Shown in pieces: positions 9,442 through 21,812 of a stretch of DNA of 64,000 nucleotides. Location of the stretch: positions 186,001 to 250,000 of the forward strand of contig CANNZV010000265.1 in the NCBI GenBank assembly GCA_947561585.1. The letters run 5' to 3'. The notes beneath the pieces were generated by a model. That model was not told where the DNA came from. It made no database searches and saw only the letters and a program-made list of their open reading frames with translations. Source of the stretch: Caprella mutica. Taxonomy: Eukaryota; Arthropoda; Malacostraca; Amphipoda; Caprellidae. The position numbers and the translations under genes are program-made. Numbering within the stretch: position 1 is the stretch's first letter; each line of letters begins with the position of its first letter.

Positions 9442-12400
9442 TTATGGCTTTATTTTTTTTACCTGTAATACTGTACCTGGTCCTATCCAATTTAATTGTA
9501 ATTTATGTGTTTTCTGATGATTTCTAATTAATACTCTATCACCTATCTGTATAATTTTGTCTTTTCGTGTCCTATTGTGGTAAATTATGCGTTTGTTTGA
9601 TTGGTTAATTATGTTAGCCCTAATCTGATCTTGAATAAATATAGCTTGTCTGGCCTTAATTTTGACTATTGATTCTGATGTATCTAAATTGTAAATGTTA
9701 TCCAAATTTTCTGCTTGTATATTTGGGGAAGTATCACGAGAATACATGGCATATGAAGGTGTATCTTTCAAGGATATATTTACTTGATTGTTGATTGTGT
9801 TTTGGACAATATCGAGAAACGTGTCCCAATTATCGTGATTTACTGTAGCTACATAGAATCTTAATAGTTTGTTAATTCTTTGGTTATTGCGTTCACAAAT
9901 TCCATTGGAATATGCTGAGTATGGTAGTACCTCACACTTATATATCTGATGTATTTCACTGAAAGTTCTAATTGCGTTAGACTTAAATTCTTTCGCACAA
10001 TCTGACATTAGCGTTTTGGGATATCCAAAATGGCTAAATGTTTTACTTAGACAATCAATTACTGTGTTAGTTGATTTGTCAGCTACTGCGTGTAATTCGT
10101 TATATCGTGTCAACATACATGTTATTGATAAAATGTACTTGTTGTTCGTGTCAGTTGTAATAAAAGGTTCTATAAAATCAAATGAAACTGTTTCAAATGG
10201 TGTGTTAGCTACTGGGGCAGACAATAATTTAATTGGTGTCTCTAGACTTCCTTTAAGTATTTTGCAAACGTCACATCTTTTAATAAAAGATTCTATGACC
10301 GATCTTTCTTGAAAATGATAGTATTTTAGTCGAAATTTAAATAGCGTATGAGCTAAACCACAATGAGTGTTAAAATGTATTGAATTAATTACAAAATTGA
10401 TCATTTCATTTGGTATAACATAATTAACAATACTGGCTGCCCTAGTATCTATTTTCCTATGTCGATATAATATTCCGTCTAATATGAAAAACTCAGCTAT
10501 GTTTTTAGATGTTCCTATTTTTTTTCTATTTAATATGTCCATTATTTCCTTACAAGCAAAGTTGTTTGACTGTGCAGTCTTTAGTCTGTTTAAAGTTCAT
10601 GTTATGTCTTCGTGTTTAGGTATGTAATTCAGAAATATTTTTTCTTTGTTGATTTTATACAATTTAGATGGATCTGATTCTTGTTCATTTTCTGAGTCTG
10701 TTTCTGATTCACTGCCATTGTTGTCAATAATTTGTGGTACATTCAGCTTAGCCCTCGATCTTGTGGCTGCTATAAAACTTTCAATTGAGCTAAAACTTTC
10801 ATTAGATGGTGTTAAAAGTTCGCATTCATCTATTGTTTCTTCCGTTAAAGGAGTTAATCTACTAAGAGTATCTGCTACCACATTACGTTTACCCTCAAAA
10901 TACTTAACCGAGCAATCATATGTGCTAGCTTCAATTGCCCACCTGGCCATTGCGGAATCTAATGGAAGTTTATTACCAAAAAACGCGCACAAGGGTTTGT
11001 GGTCAGTTAAAATGGTAATAGGATACCCTAGACATAGATATTGAAATTCCTTTAATGCTAGATGGATTGCAAGAAACTCTTGTTTCGTTACGGAATACCT
11101 TTTCTGAGTGGAATTTAATGATTTACTGAAATAGGCCATGGGTCTTAATGTTTTGCTCCTGGTCGAATCTGGTTGTAGCAGTGCTGCGCCAACTCCGACA
11201 CTTGAGCTATCAGTAAATAAATAAAATGGTCTGGAATAATTTGGATGAGCTAAAACCTTATCTGATGTCAAAATATTTTTGAGACTAGTGAAGCTAGCCT
11301 CACATTCGTCAGTCCAGTCAAATTTAGTATCCTTCCTTAATAGTCTATATAATGGTTGAGGTTCGGCCTTCTGACTGAATTTAGGGACGAACTTACGAAA
11401 GTAGTTCGCAAGCCCTAAAAACCGCTGAAGTTTCTTTACATCTGTTGGTCTAGATGCTTCTCTAAGTTTTTCGTTTTGGGTGCACCGTATGCCCTCAGTC
11501 GTGACTCGATGTCCAAGAAAGTTTATTTCGTGTTTAAAGAATTCACACTTCTCTAATTTTAATCTAAAATGAGCGTCACGTAAACTCATCAGCACTTGGC
11601 TTATATCATTTAAATGTTGTTCATATGATCTACTAAAAATTAGGATATCATCAATAAATACGAAACATAGTTTCCCTAATACTAAATTTAACGCTTTTGT
11701 CATAATTGCTTGAAATACTTTTGGACTATTGACGTACCCAAAGGGTAACTTGCGGAACTGCCATTTTTTACCATTTACCGCAAATGCTGTAAGTTTTTTA
11801 GATTCTTCAGAGATTTTCACTTGGTGAAAAGCGCTCCTTAGATCTAAACTTGAGAATACCTTAGACCCTCCTAATGATCATAACAAGTCGTCTACTCTAG
11901 GTAATGGAAACCCTTGTATGTGTACACATTTATTTAGAGATCTGAAATCTATTACGGGACGTATTTCCCCATTCTTTTTATGAACTACAATTACTGGGAA
12001 GTTAAACTCTGACATTGAAGGTTCAATAGTTCCTTCTTGTAACATTGATTTATTAACTTCTTCAAGTTGTTCTTGAAATTTATGTGGTATTCTATATGGT
12101 ATTTTATTGATAACTATATTAGGGTCCCTCAGTTTTATTCTATGTGTACAGATACTAGTGGTTCCTATAGGTTCGTCATTAAGAGTAATTACGTCTCTGA
12201 AGTCATTTAGTAACTGCGTCGTTTTGTCTTCATACTCTGACATTCCACATGATATGTCAGCATTAACTAACCTTCTCAGTGCTGACGGCATTGTCTGAGA
12301 ATTGTTTTCTTCATCATCACTTCTTACTGTAATAACACTGCTTCTATCAGCACTTCCGTCACGTGATATTTTACACTTTATCTCTCGGTTGCCATGCACT

Positions 12401-14018
12401 GAAACTAATGGCTCTCCATTATTTCCAACTGCATGTACCATTGACTTTTCATAAATTAAATCTGTGGTAAAGTTTCGTTCAAATGGCTTTGTTTTTTCGT
12501 CACTCAACACGTTTCCTGATCTAGATTTACGAGTCCTATTATTTAAACACTCCGATATAGTCGCTATATTAACTTCGACTTGGTTTTCGTAGGTTTCGAG
12601 TGTTCCTATTATTTGATTTTCGTTTAATACGATATCACTATCAGTCGGATTCATTACGAAAACTGGGCATATTGACACTTGGTCCCCCTCTTTTTTAATG
12701 TCTTCGATTTTTATTAGGGTTTCGGCTACCACTAAACCCGAACTGAAACTTCTTTTAGCTACGATAAAACATCCTGCTTCGTTATTCTTAACGAAACCAT
12801 TAATGACTTTTATGGTATTTGCCTCAACGACTTGACTACTTATATGAACATTACCGTTCTTCTTGCGTATTTTATTTTTTCTTCTATGCTTTGTTTTTAT
12901 CTCGGACTTCATTACCTCCGCTTGCCCTTTCTGTTTTAATTGAGGTTTAACCCTTATCTTCGCAATGCTACTGTGGCTGTTTGTTCGTTCGTTTATTTCT
13001 CTTATTAAAGTTCTTCTCTTTGACCTATTAGAAATGAGAACTAACTCTGCTATTAAACAATCCGTGCTTAATAGTTCTTTAGTAGCTATTTTACGTTTTT
13101 CCATAAACGGAATTTTTTCTTCACCTAACTTCAAAATATTTTTATCAAAATCAATTTGCGCATTCATTAACACGTCCCTTCCTAATATCATGTCGTATGG
13201 TAAGCTGGTGTTGTCGATTAGTAAAGCGTTTACTCTTTTTTTATTTGACTTGGATGACAATACTAAATTTATTTCACCTTTTACTTCGGAACGTCCGTTT
13301 ATGCCTTTAATAGTTACGTCCGATTTCATTATTTCTTCGTTACTCGCAATGTATTTAAAGTTACGACTGTTTAATATCGTTCGCTCACTACCTGAATCTA
13401 TTAAAGCCTCCCAATCAAATTCTTTACTATGTAAAATTATCGTTGGTTTAGAAGTCCCTTTTATCATATAATGACAGTCCGTCAATCCGCTTAATTCATC
13501 TTTATTTTTTACGAACTGAGCTGTAATATACGTCTCGCTTGTTTTTTTCTCCTCATCGCTTAAATTTACTTCTTTCAGTAAATCTAACTTATTTTTACAT
13601 TCGCATTGATTTCTTGCATTGAGTGACGAATTAAGTTCACCATTGAATTTAACATACACAGGATCTAGTTTATTCATGTTTAATTCACATGTGTGCACGG
13701 AGTTACCAAAAGATTTCGCATTTGTCTTTGTTAAATGTTTAATTAAATTAACCCTACCATGTTGTTTACTAACTTTATTTGTTGTATTTATTTCAGTGTT
13801 CGTATTTACATTTTTTTTCGAAAATCCTTGCCCTGACCTCGATTAAAAGGTTTTTGAGTACGGCAATTTCTTCCTAAATGTCCTAGATTATTACACCTAT
13901 AGCACCTAATTGTATCACTATTCTGCTGTGGTGTGTAGGTATTTGTGTTTGTTACATTTGTTTTTCCTTGATGGTTGTATCTGTATCTACTTCTGCGTGC
14001 ATATCTACCGGGTTTCTA
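9442..14018 (-). pseudogene. Gypsy-type pol (knuckle, protease, RT, RNase H, integrase) with two nonsense codons
   Basis: One frame runs from the zinc knuckle at 13,904-13,863 (CYRCNNLGHLGRNC) through protease (DSGSERTIL), RT (PVIDFRSLN, LPFGYVNSP, FIDDILIFS), RNase H (LFTDSSSVGVGAALLQ, TDHKPL, ADTLSRL) and integrase (His/His/Cys/Cys zinc motif, SFDFIEPF, SDCAKEF, GICERNNQ). It is broken by TGA at 11,878-11,880, inside RT, and at 10,597-10,599, between RNase H and integrase. Both breaks keep the frame, which suggests recent point mutations. The integrase triad Asp, Asp, Glu is retained. The terminal TAA falls within the LINE's target-site duplication, so the LINE inserted exactly at the gene's end. 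Confidence 0.8.
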
Positions 14019-14961
14019 TCACAAAAGCTTCTGTGTCATTGAAATTTTTTGGGGGGATTAGGATTTTTTTGTCATGTGGCAAAGATCTTATTTTTTTTGT
14101 TGTAGCGGACAGTAAATTAGCTGTTGTTTTGAACGGTCCTTCTATAACTCCCTTGACAATACTGGGGTTGAGCTGTGGTCCCAATATCGTTAAATACATT
14201 GCTGTATTCATTAGATCTTTTGCGTGCTTCTTCAATCTGTTGTTGAAAGCCGGATCACTTTCAGTTGCCGTTCTTACAGGAAATTCCGCGTTCATTGTGG
14301 CGTCATTCAATATATACTCGGTGACCTCCCCTATTTTTTCCAATGTACTTAATATATCACTGGCAGCTGTAGTTTCATCTTTCAATTTATTAGTGTATAA
14401 TTCGTGACATACACTGTAGATGTCCTTGCTGTCTTTCTGCACATATATATCTTCTAATACCGTGCATATTTCTTCGTAGGTGCTATCTTTAAATGTTTTT
14501 CCGTTAACAACGTTATTAAACTTAATTTGAAAATCTCCCAGCTTGCAGTCAGCGCTTCTGAGAAGGATTTTTTTCTTTTCGGCATCGTCCTTGTCCCCTA
14601 AACTGGATATATGATTATTTAATAGACTCAAATGTTGCTTAAATGTGTGTTTTTCCTCGAAAGCTGGATCTTCTGGCCTCCTTCTTCCTCTGAATATCGG
14701 CAACGAATCAGAATTAATGATTGTTGTACTTCTGCTTTTAATTATTTCTTGGAGTTGAGCTTGTGTCAATTCAACCGACATTGTCCCTGATGTTTCTGTA
14801 TTTGTATTTCTATCTATCCTATTTATATTCTGTTGCTGTGTAACTGATTTTTTTGGGGGTGTAATATTCTGTTTACTTTTCTTAATTCGTGGTTTCGTTT
14901 TTCTTCCAGACCTTAGTTCAACAGAGTCTGGATTAACTACTTCGTCCTCCGAACTTGGCAT
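14005..14961 (-). CDS. Gypsy-type gag (capsid-like) protein
   Basis: An ORF of 318 codons with a basic, disordered N-terminus (SGRKTKPRIKKSKQ) and a helical central region consistent with a retrotransposon capsid. It ends at a TAG just before the pol frame. The pol frame, which carries the nucleocapsid-type knuckle, is offset by one base (+1 relative to gag). The offset could be a genuine frameshift site or a single-base deletion in GAAACCCGG; I cannot tell which. No individual catalytic motif is expected in gag, so the assignment rests on position and on the knuckle downstream. Confidence 0.65.
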   Translation of the reverse strand: MPSSEDEVVNPDSVELRSGRKTKPRIKKSKQNITPPKKSVTQQQNINRIDRNTNTETSGTMSVELTQAQLQEIIKSRSTTIINSDSLPIFRGRRRPEDPAFEEKHTFKQHLSLLNNHISSLGDKDDAEKKKILLRSADCKLGDFQIKFNNVVNGKTFKDSTYEEICTVLEDIYVQKDSKDIYSVCHELYTNKLKDETTAASDILSTLEKIGEVTEYILNDATMNAEFPVRTATESDPAFNNRLKKHAKDLMNTAMYLTILGPQLNPSIVKGVIEGPFKTTANLLSATTKKIRSLPHDKKILIPPKNFNDTEAFVIETR

Positions 14962-16012
14962 ATGTTCTCATTCATAATTAAATGTTAGTGTGTACCTAAA
15001 CAAGTGTGCGTGTAAACGCAAATTATGAAAGTAAAAAAAAATATCATAAAAAGTAATCATGCAAAAATAGAGCAAAATTTGTTAAATCAATAAAATTATA
15101 AAATTAAATATTAATACCTGTCAATAATAATCATCAATCAATAATATTATAAAGCTGAAAGAAATGCATGAACAATATACATCCTATAATTATAATTGCT
15201 GCAATAAAGATTAATTAATTTCTTCTAACTAACCTTTTACTTATTGCTTATTCACACAAAACACTTGACTAAGCGGGACTGATTATTTCACCACTGAACT
15301 AAGTTCTCAGAGAACCTACTGCAAACGTTTCACAAATGAGACTGAAAATACAAGGATGATGTAACGCTTTTTAATCGTTATATTATACTCAACTTCCGGT
15401 TCCATGTACAGTGGGTCCTTCTTATCAGGTTTTGTCGGTGATTTTTGCTCTGATCTTAACTGTACACTGAATGTACACTGAATGGAGCAGTTTGAATAAA
15501 TACTATTCAGGTGTAGTGTTTAAACAAATTAGACTCTCAATTTCCGGTTGATTTATGGCTTTTTTGCATGTTGTTTATTGATTAATTGAATGTTTTTCAT
15601 CACCATTCGCCAACGTGCAATCCTGTACCCTTTAGTTTCGTCGCTTCCTCCCTCCGTGCATTTAACCGTAGACTTTTCCAAATTGGTTAGTCTCACTGAT
15701 TGTCTCTGCTCTCATTCAAATTTCAAATTAGGCCATCTTTACTCTCCTTATCCTTCCGATAATTTTCGAGATGCCTTTTGCTTGATCTTGAGTTGAAAAA
15801 TCTTTATATTTTATCACAAAAACTGAACACCTTAATTGAATCGTACCGTCATATAGGGTCGCAAAACCCGGTCTTGATGTAATCAAATACTCTCCAATCA
15901 GATGGTTAACTTAGTTTTTGGTAAACTACAAAGCTTTCAAACTTTTACTTTGGTAATTGAATTTCCGTTCATTAAATTCGAATTACTTAATCACGCACCA
16001 TACTGCCACCAA
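14962..16012 (-). other. Leader of the gypsy-type element
   Basis: About 1 kb upstream of gag with no convincing ORF. Near 16,001-16,013 the minus strand reads CACA followed by TTGGTGGCAG. That layout matches many gypsy elements, where the 5' LTR ends in CA beside the primer-binding site. It is a candidate LTR boundary only, because the second LTR was not found. Confidence 0.35.
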
Positions 16013-18540
16013 TGTGATGGTTCCCCCTGTGGGTTATCTCATCAACTGTGAAACCTTATAACGGTCCACGATATGGGTTACGTGTGATTAGAATCTTACT
16101 CTGTATCTTATCTTTCAGATTCCTTTTTCTCAATATATCTCTTTCTACTAAATACTCATGGTCCCATGCCCTAGAACCACCTTGCCAATATGGTTCCGAC
16201 CTCAGGCCTCTGGTCCACGCTTAACTGTATTTAGGATAATAACGAGTTTAAATAACACTTTAAAGAGATTATATTCTATTGTCAAGCAAATATATTTTCA
16301 CTATGCACTTCACTAAAACACTCACAAGTAATGGTCTCACTAACTAAGACTTGAGATAAGATGTGTATCTCATGCGAGCCAATTGGTAACTAACTTTGAA
16401 TGTTACTTACACACAATCATATAGGTTCGTGATAGCAGTTATGCATACACAATTAATGTGTTTGCATCACCACAACACGAATATATCTCATTAAAATCTA
16501 TATTATGAGAGAACCATAAGGTTTTAACTAATTTAGTTTGTAGTTAAAAGTAGTTTAATACTTAGAGATTCGATTGTGAGTTAGAACGAACTTGTATCCC
16601 GAATAGTTAAGATTCTAGAAGCCTTGAAAGGAAAAATGTACGAACTCACCCGGTTCTCCCCTATTATTTCATGTTTTTGAGTCTCCTGTAAATTGTGTAT
16701 TTTCCAACTGAAAAAAAGAGAAGTCAAAGAATTTTCAAGCTACAAGAAAAACAAAGACGGTTTTAAAATCCTTAACAAACGATAAGAGGGCTTTTACAAA
16801 TTTCTTCCTCGTTCTCTTTTTATAGCAGTTCAAAATCGATTTTTTTTTTTGAAAATTTTAGTTGATCATCAAAAAAGGCCAATATTAAGGAAACAGGAAG
16901 GAAATTTGAAAAATTCCTTTGAAAAAAAGCTTGTTTGAAATGTTCCAAGGATTCCAAAACTGTCATCGTTTTTATTCTAACATATTCACTCATACACTTG
17001 TAAAAAAAATAAATTTAATCCATTTACGACGAGATAAAATGAAGTTTTTGATACAGATTTGAAACTCACATATTTGTTGGAGTAGGGCGCGGACATCACG
17101 AAACAACTGTTTGTGATCCATATTTGTTTCTATATTTTAAATAAACTTTAAAAATATGATCGTGAAACACACCGAGCGGCACAATATGACCGCGTTCGGT
17201 GCGATTTCGCACCAAGCGGCACAACACATCGTAGTTTGATAACTTGTGAGTTCCTCATTATTTAAGAAGAGTAATAACAGAATTTGAATATAAACTATTT
17301 ATTACCCATAAATAAACGTTACTGAGCACTAAAACACTTTCTGTGTGATTCCAAATACATCATTATTTTCAGCATTCAATACCACACATTACCTTGTAAA
17401 AATAATTACTTTTGATGCAGATTGTATTGCCTGCAATATACGAACGATAAACAACTATCATTGTAAAGAAAGAACAATAACTAAATCCTTCTGGGTTTAT
17501 AATTTACCATTTCACCTTATATTACCTTGTGTGATATATTACCGTATGCACTTTTGATGCAGATTGCATTTCTTGCAATAATATAGTGTATGGCTTTTGC
17601 ACTGTTTGCATCTAAGCAAATGGCTATTCTTCATAATTTTATGATCTAAATTTTCATATCATTGATGTTATGTAACATTATTAGAGTGTATAAGAGAACT
17701 TTGTCGTCTGACTTTTTTTTGTAGGCAACTTGAACCTTTCTTGAGCTAATGATCTTATAAAACAAAGCAAGTCTTGTTTGTAACTTCCTCTTCGAGCAAA
17801 TATCCGCACGTTATTCATGGAAACATTCTACAGATTGGCAATAAACTAATAATTGGATAATACCACTATTTCTCTCTGATTCGGGTTTGATATTGTGATA
17901 CATTTTAATCAAGCCTGTTGACTCAACCCACATTAGTGTTGTATTTCATTATAATACTGGGCAGCTGAAGATCTTTGTACACCTGAAGGAGTTTGTCATT
18001 GACAGATTGATGCTCTTTCATTTTCTAATTTTAGTTTTTTATAGATGTTGTTCATCTGTCATTCGATGTTGTATATTATCTCGTAACTGTCAACGTAAGA
18101 CACAGAATATATTGGATAGCAGGTAAATTACCAGTAGTAGCAACGTCTTCTCCAGATTCCTCATCAAATATCTGGTCATCGTTAGATGGAGTTATTAAAA
18201 GTAGATTCAACTTCAAATAAGTAGGTTCATATCTACTTGTTTTATCACATCATTTTCTTGGGAGCTTCCTCTATTCTCAGGTTCCTCATATTTTTGAAGA
18301 TATTTTAAATTATTTCCAATAAATAGAGATCCCCCGAAAATTAAATCTAATTAGCTAGACTAGAGGAAAATATCTTAGTGACGTATAGATAAATTATTGA
18401 AAGAAGATACTTCCAACAAAAACCAGGTTATAATAGATGATTCCGTCGATTCGTACGACAACCTAGATATCACCCTACTATTAACATCATAAGAAAAAAT
18501 GAGCTATGCCTTATATGGTAAGGTAAATAAATACATACCT
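16013..18540. other. Gene-free stretch; first part may be the 5' LTR
   Basis: No ORF of interest. Sequence from 16,013 (TGTGATGGTTCC) rightward may be the 5' LTR, with an unknown right end. A short segment (TTTTGATGCAGATTG) is duplicated near 17,409 and 17,549, and a small direct repeat containing AGCGGCACAA lies near 17,175-17,225. Confidence 0.3.
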
Positions 18541-18835
18541 AAATGCCCGTCCACACCTTCACTCACGAGTGTGCACACCTTAACTCATGCCTCAAGAAAT
18601 CGCTGCATGCGTGCGTTCATGCCCATCATTTCTGGTTCAAACGCATGCTTTTTGTTATCGCTCCCAGAGCGATAGCATGCGTGCGAAATCATCATTCATG
18701 CCTGTAGGCAGTAGGAAGCTTGTAGTCATGACAGCAGGATGGCTATGAACGGCACTCCGCTTGAAACATAACAATATTCTTTACTTTCTGAATATTATGG
18801 TGTTCTATTATTGTTATTTTAATTTTTTGTTTATA

Positions 18836-20133
18836 CAGGGTGGGGCGTAAGTTTGGAAGCAAATGAAAGTGCATATTATAATCCAACGAAAAATATATTT
18901 AATAATTTACAGTTATGTATTATTACATAAGGATTTTAAGAATTCAAAAATCATAAATTTATTCAAAATGTCCCCCCTTGTTTTTAATAACAGCCTCAAA
19001 TCTCCTCCGAACTCCTCCTACTGCGGCACGCAACTGTTCTTGTGAAATTTCCTTCCAAGATCTCTGGAGCGAACGCTTTAAATCATCCACACTGCGATGG
19101 AATTTACCACAGGCCTTTGATTCAAGAATGGACCATACCGAAAAGTCCATAGGATTAACATCTGGGGAGCAGGGAGGCCACATTTCTTTGGACCAAAACC
19201 GTGGAAGATGGTCATGGCACCAGTTTTGAGTGACATTTGCAGTATGTGAAGTTGCGCCGTCTTGCTGAAATGTCCATAGAGTGTCATTACCGAAGTGATC
19301 CTTAGCTGACTCCAACATTGTCGTCAAAATATTCTCAATATAACATTTAGCATTGATTTTGGCGCCTTGTTCCACAAAAATTAAAGGAGATCTCCAAGTT
19401 TCTGAAACGGCGACCCAGACCATTACTGAAGCAGGTTTCATGGTTCTGTGGACAGTCTTTTGGTTGTATGGGATGTCTTTTGCACTTTTACCAATTATTC
19501 TGTCATTCCTCCGGTTGTGAGCCATTTCCAGTGTAAGAATTTTTTCGTCAGACCAAACAATTTCACCAGCCGTGCCAGACTTCAATTCTCTCAGAAGTGC
19601 TTTGCTTCTCTCCAATCTCTTTTTGTTTACAGCTTCTGACAGAGTCTGTCTCTTTTGGAGGGTGAAAGAGGACATCTTTAGGTCTTCTTTGACAACTCTT
19701 CTCATTGTTCTGGGACTCACATTAGCTGTTTTGACTAACAATCGTATTGACCTTTTCGGGTTCCTCCTGATCTTCTCTCGGGTACATTTTATCAGTTGTT
19801 TGGTGCGTTGTGAGCGTGGTCTACCACTTCGTGGACGATCAGTCAAGTCTCCTCTCTCATTAAAACGCTTCACACACTTCCAAACAGTCGATCTCGCTAT
19901 TGAGAGAGTCTTTGAAATGACGGAATCTGACTTCCCGGCACGGTGTAGAGCAATAATGGCTTCTCTTTTGTCTGACATTTTTGAATTGACTAAATTTTTG
20001 TAAAAAAATAACACTGCCACGTCATAATGTAGTGTCTCTACTATAGTTCAAACCCTATCACATACTTAGGAACTTATTTTTAAGAATTATATTAATGTTT
20101 GAAAAATTGCTTCCAAACTTACGCCCCTTCCTG
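18836..20133 (-). mobile_element. maT/mariner-family DNA transposon, apparently complete
   Basis: A 1.3-kb element with terminal inverted repeats of about 28 bp. The left end begins CAGGGTGGGGCGTAAGTTTG and the right end mirrors it with about two mismatches. TA dinucleotides flank both ends, the expected mariner target duplication. A single uninterrupted transposase gene fills the interior. Confidence 0.9.
18959..19978 (-). CDS. maT-type mariner transposase (DD37D)
   Basis: An ORF of 339 codons from the ATG at 19,978 (MSDKREAII); an in-frame ATG 42 nt upstream is possible but less likely. The N-terminal half has two helix-turn-helix DNA-binding segments (SVISKTLSIARSTVWKCVKR and a second after GRPRSQR), with the linker GRPRSQR between them. 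The catalytic domain has VWSDEK, TFQQDGATSH and CSPDVNPMDFSVW. The spacing from the second Asp to the third is 37 residues, which is the DD37D signature of the maT family. All three acidic residues and the inverted repeats are present, so the element may be active or recently active. Transposase cuts and pastes the element at TA sites. Confidence 0.92.
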   Translation of the reverse strand: MSDKREAIIALHRAGKSDSVISKTLSIARSTVWKCVKRFNERGDLTDRPRSGRPRSQRTKQLIKCTREKIRRNPKRSIRLLVKTANVSPRTMRRVVKEDLKMSSFTLQKRQTLSEAVNKKRLERSKALLRELKSGTAGEIVWSDEKILTLEMAHNRRNDRIIGKSAKDIPYNQKTVHRTMKPASVMVWVAVSETWRSPLIFVEQGAKINAKCYIENILTTMLESAKDHFGNDTLWTFQQDGATSHTANVTQNWCHDHLPRFWSKEMWPPCSPDVNPMDFSVWSILESKACGKFHRSVDDLKRSLQRSWKEISQEQLRAAVGGVRRRFEAVIKNKGGHFE

Positions 20134-20707
20134 TATTATTAACTCAGACGAAAGTCGATCTTTATTAGTGATGTTGTTCGATCAGTCGTTAAACCCTTAC
20201 TAAACTAAAAGCTCTTGTATAATTAAAAATGGTTTTAATTTCATACCACTTCATCAGTAGTAAATTAGTATGCTATAGTGCCTACACGAACAAATACATT
20301 TTCATTATCATGACTAAAATCAAATGTGAAATATAAACAGTAGAACAAACAATTATAACATATTTTCTGATAAAACTCAAGTCATATTTTCACATTGAGG
20401 ATGCAATTGTTTAATTTATATAAAGAATAAATCTTAAAAAGTTGATAAAACAAATTCATAATTGTTATTATAAAATTAAATTTACTCTTGAAAGCAAAGA
20501 AATGAGTCTAAATTACCCTAATATATGGTTTACTGTATCATATTCAATAGACCTATCAACTTGTAATATTAATTATATCGTTGTAAGTAGTACCAATAAT
20601 ATTCACAGTAAATAGGTGTGGACGCGCCGCACTAGTTTGCGTGGGAATCCAAAACGCGGGCATGCGTGCAAAAGTACGTTCATGAGTGATACGTGTGGAC
20701 GGGCCTC

Positions 20708-21229
20708 AACAGATTACCGATATTAGTAGCCGACAGCAAGTTATTAAAAGATATTCAGTTTTCGATGATAAGAAGTGGCTAGGAAGAATCTTTTCAGTGT
20801 ATCGTGTAGTGGCTAGGAAGTATGTTTTTAGTGTTTTAGGTTTCTCCTGTGGGTCATGTTTTTTTTTTTTTAATATTTCTATCTCCATCATAATTTTTGA
20901 TAATTTGACACTAGAAGTAGGTTAAAGTAGCCATTTTAATACGTTTTTCACGAATACCATTTGTTGTGAAAACTCTTCGTTTTCGAGATATAGGTTGCAA
21001 TTATATTTTCCGAAATGTCAGGTTTTGACCGTTATGTTTGGAATCTGGAAAGGTACATTTGCCGTTTATTTCAGTTATAGAATCACAAATACGTATATCG
21101 GGGGAGCGTGTCGCCCCCGAACCCCCCTGCCAGGTCATTAAACAATCATGAAGTGTGCAGTATAACAAACTAGACGATACAGTGAACTACATTAACGGTT
21201 TCATGTCACAAAAATTTAAAATATTTATG
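20708..21229. other. Repeat-derived stretch without genes
   Basis: Holds a near-duplicated word (GAATCTTTTCAGTGTA, near 20,788 and again near 22,286) and, from about 20,943 to 21,080, one arm of the repeat family also seen at 56,675-56,955 (ATACCATTTGTTGTG, TTCGTTTTCGAGATATAG). No ORF of interest. Confidence 0.5.
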
Positions 21230-21462
21230 TAGGGTCAAGCAGGTAAATTGCGGAAAACTAACTAACTGCGGCCTGTAACAATAGAAACATCATAGAATCA
21301 AAACACTCGTTAAAAACTTAAATTAATAAATTATAGCATCCATTGCGCTTCTTAGGATAGGTATGCATCATTTCAATTTAATTTCAGTTCAGAATGTTTT
21401 AGACTCTTTTGAGAGGACCACAATTAAAAATTAAAGGGCTGCAATTTAATTGTGTCACCCTA
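21230..21462. mobile_element. TA-flanked MITE, copy 1
   Basis: Begins TAGGGTCAAGCAGGTAAATT and ends in the inverted form (GTGTCACCCTA). Six clear copies of this family of about 230 bp lie in the window. The TA at both ends suggests a mariner-like target duplication. Confidence 0.8.
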
Positions 21463-21812
21463 TCTTGAAGTGTGTATTTTAATATTATGCCATGAGAATA
21501 CTAATAGAATACGCTAATCACTCTCAAATTGTTTGACCTAGAGGTGGCGACCACGTACGGTTCACATTAACTAGTCTAAAATAATAATATGCTCACTTAT
21601 ACATTAAATATATTACTTTTATTGAGTAATTGGAAATAAATGATATTAAAACTTTGTTTACTCAAGGAAATGTGACCCACACGAGAAACCTCCTGTGAGT
21701 CTCACGTGGCGTTCGCATTTTGTCCCAGTATACTTATGACCTTTTCAGAGTACCGTCACAGTACATAGAATAGTATAGTACCCCAGTTACATGTATTATT
21801 CAAATTTATTCT

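Larger units (their letters stand above)
9432..16012 (-). mobile_element. Decayed Ty3/gypsy-type LTR retrotransposon, minus strand, interrupted by the LINE
   Basis: Reading leftward, the element has a leader (about 16,012-14,962), gag, a CCHC knuckle, protease, RT, RNase H and integrase. The domain order PR-RT-RH-IN and the RT core FIDDILIFS place it in Ty3/gypsy. No envelope-like gene was seen. It carries one gag-pol frameshift and two in-frame TGA codons, so it is probably non-autonomous unless decoded unusually. Its 3' end was displaced by the LINE to somewhere left of 3089. Confidence 0.8.
18541..20707. mobile_element. Non-autonomous element with GCCCGTCCACAC termini, host of the mariner
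   Basis: GCCCGTCCACAC at 18,545-18,556 is mirrored by GTGTGGACGGGC at 20,692-20,703, and partial inverted similarity continues inward (CACTCACGAGTG versus CACTCATGAACG). Subterminal GCATGCGTGC words recur on both sides. The mariner at 18,836-20,133 lies between these ends, so the outer element would be about 870 bp without it. It has no coding capacity and its superfamily is not determined. Confidence 0.55.

Noticed and set aside
14962..18540. Search for tRNA or other RNA genes in the gene-free stretch
   Set aside because: No cloverleaf with A and B boxes was recognised by eye; a tRNA scan would be decisive.
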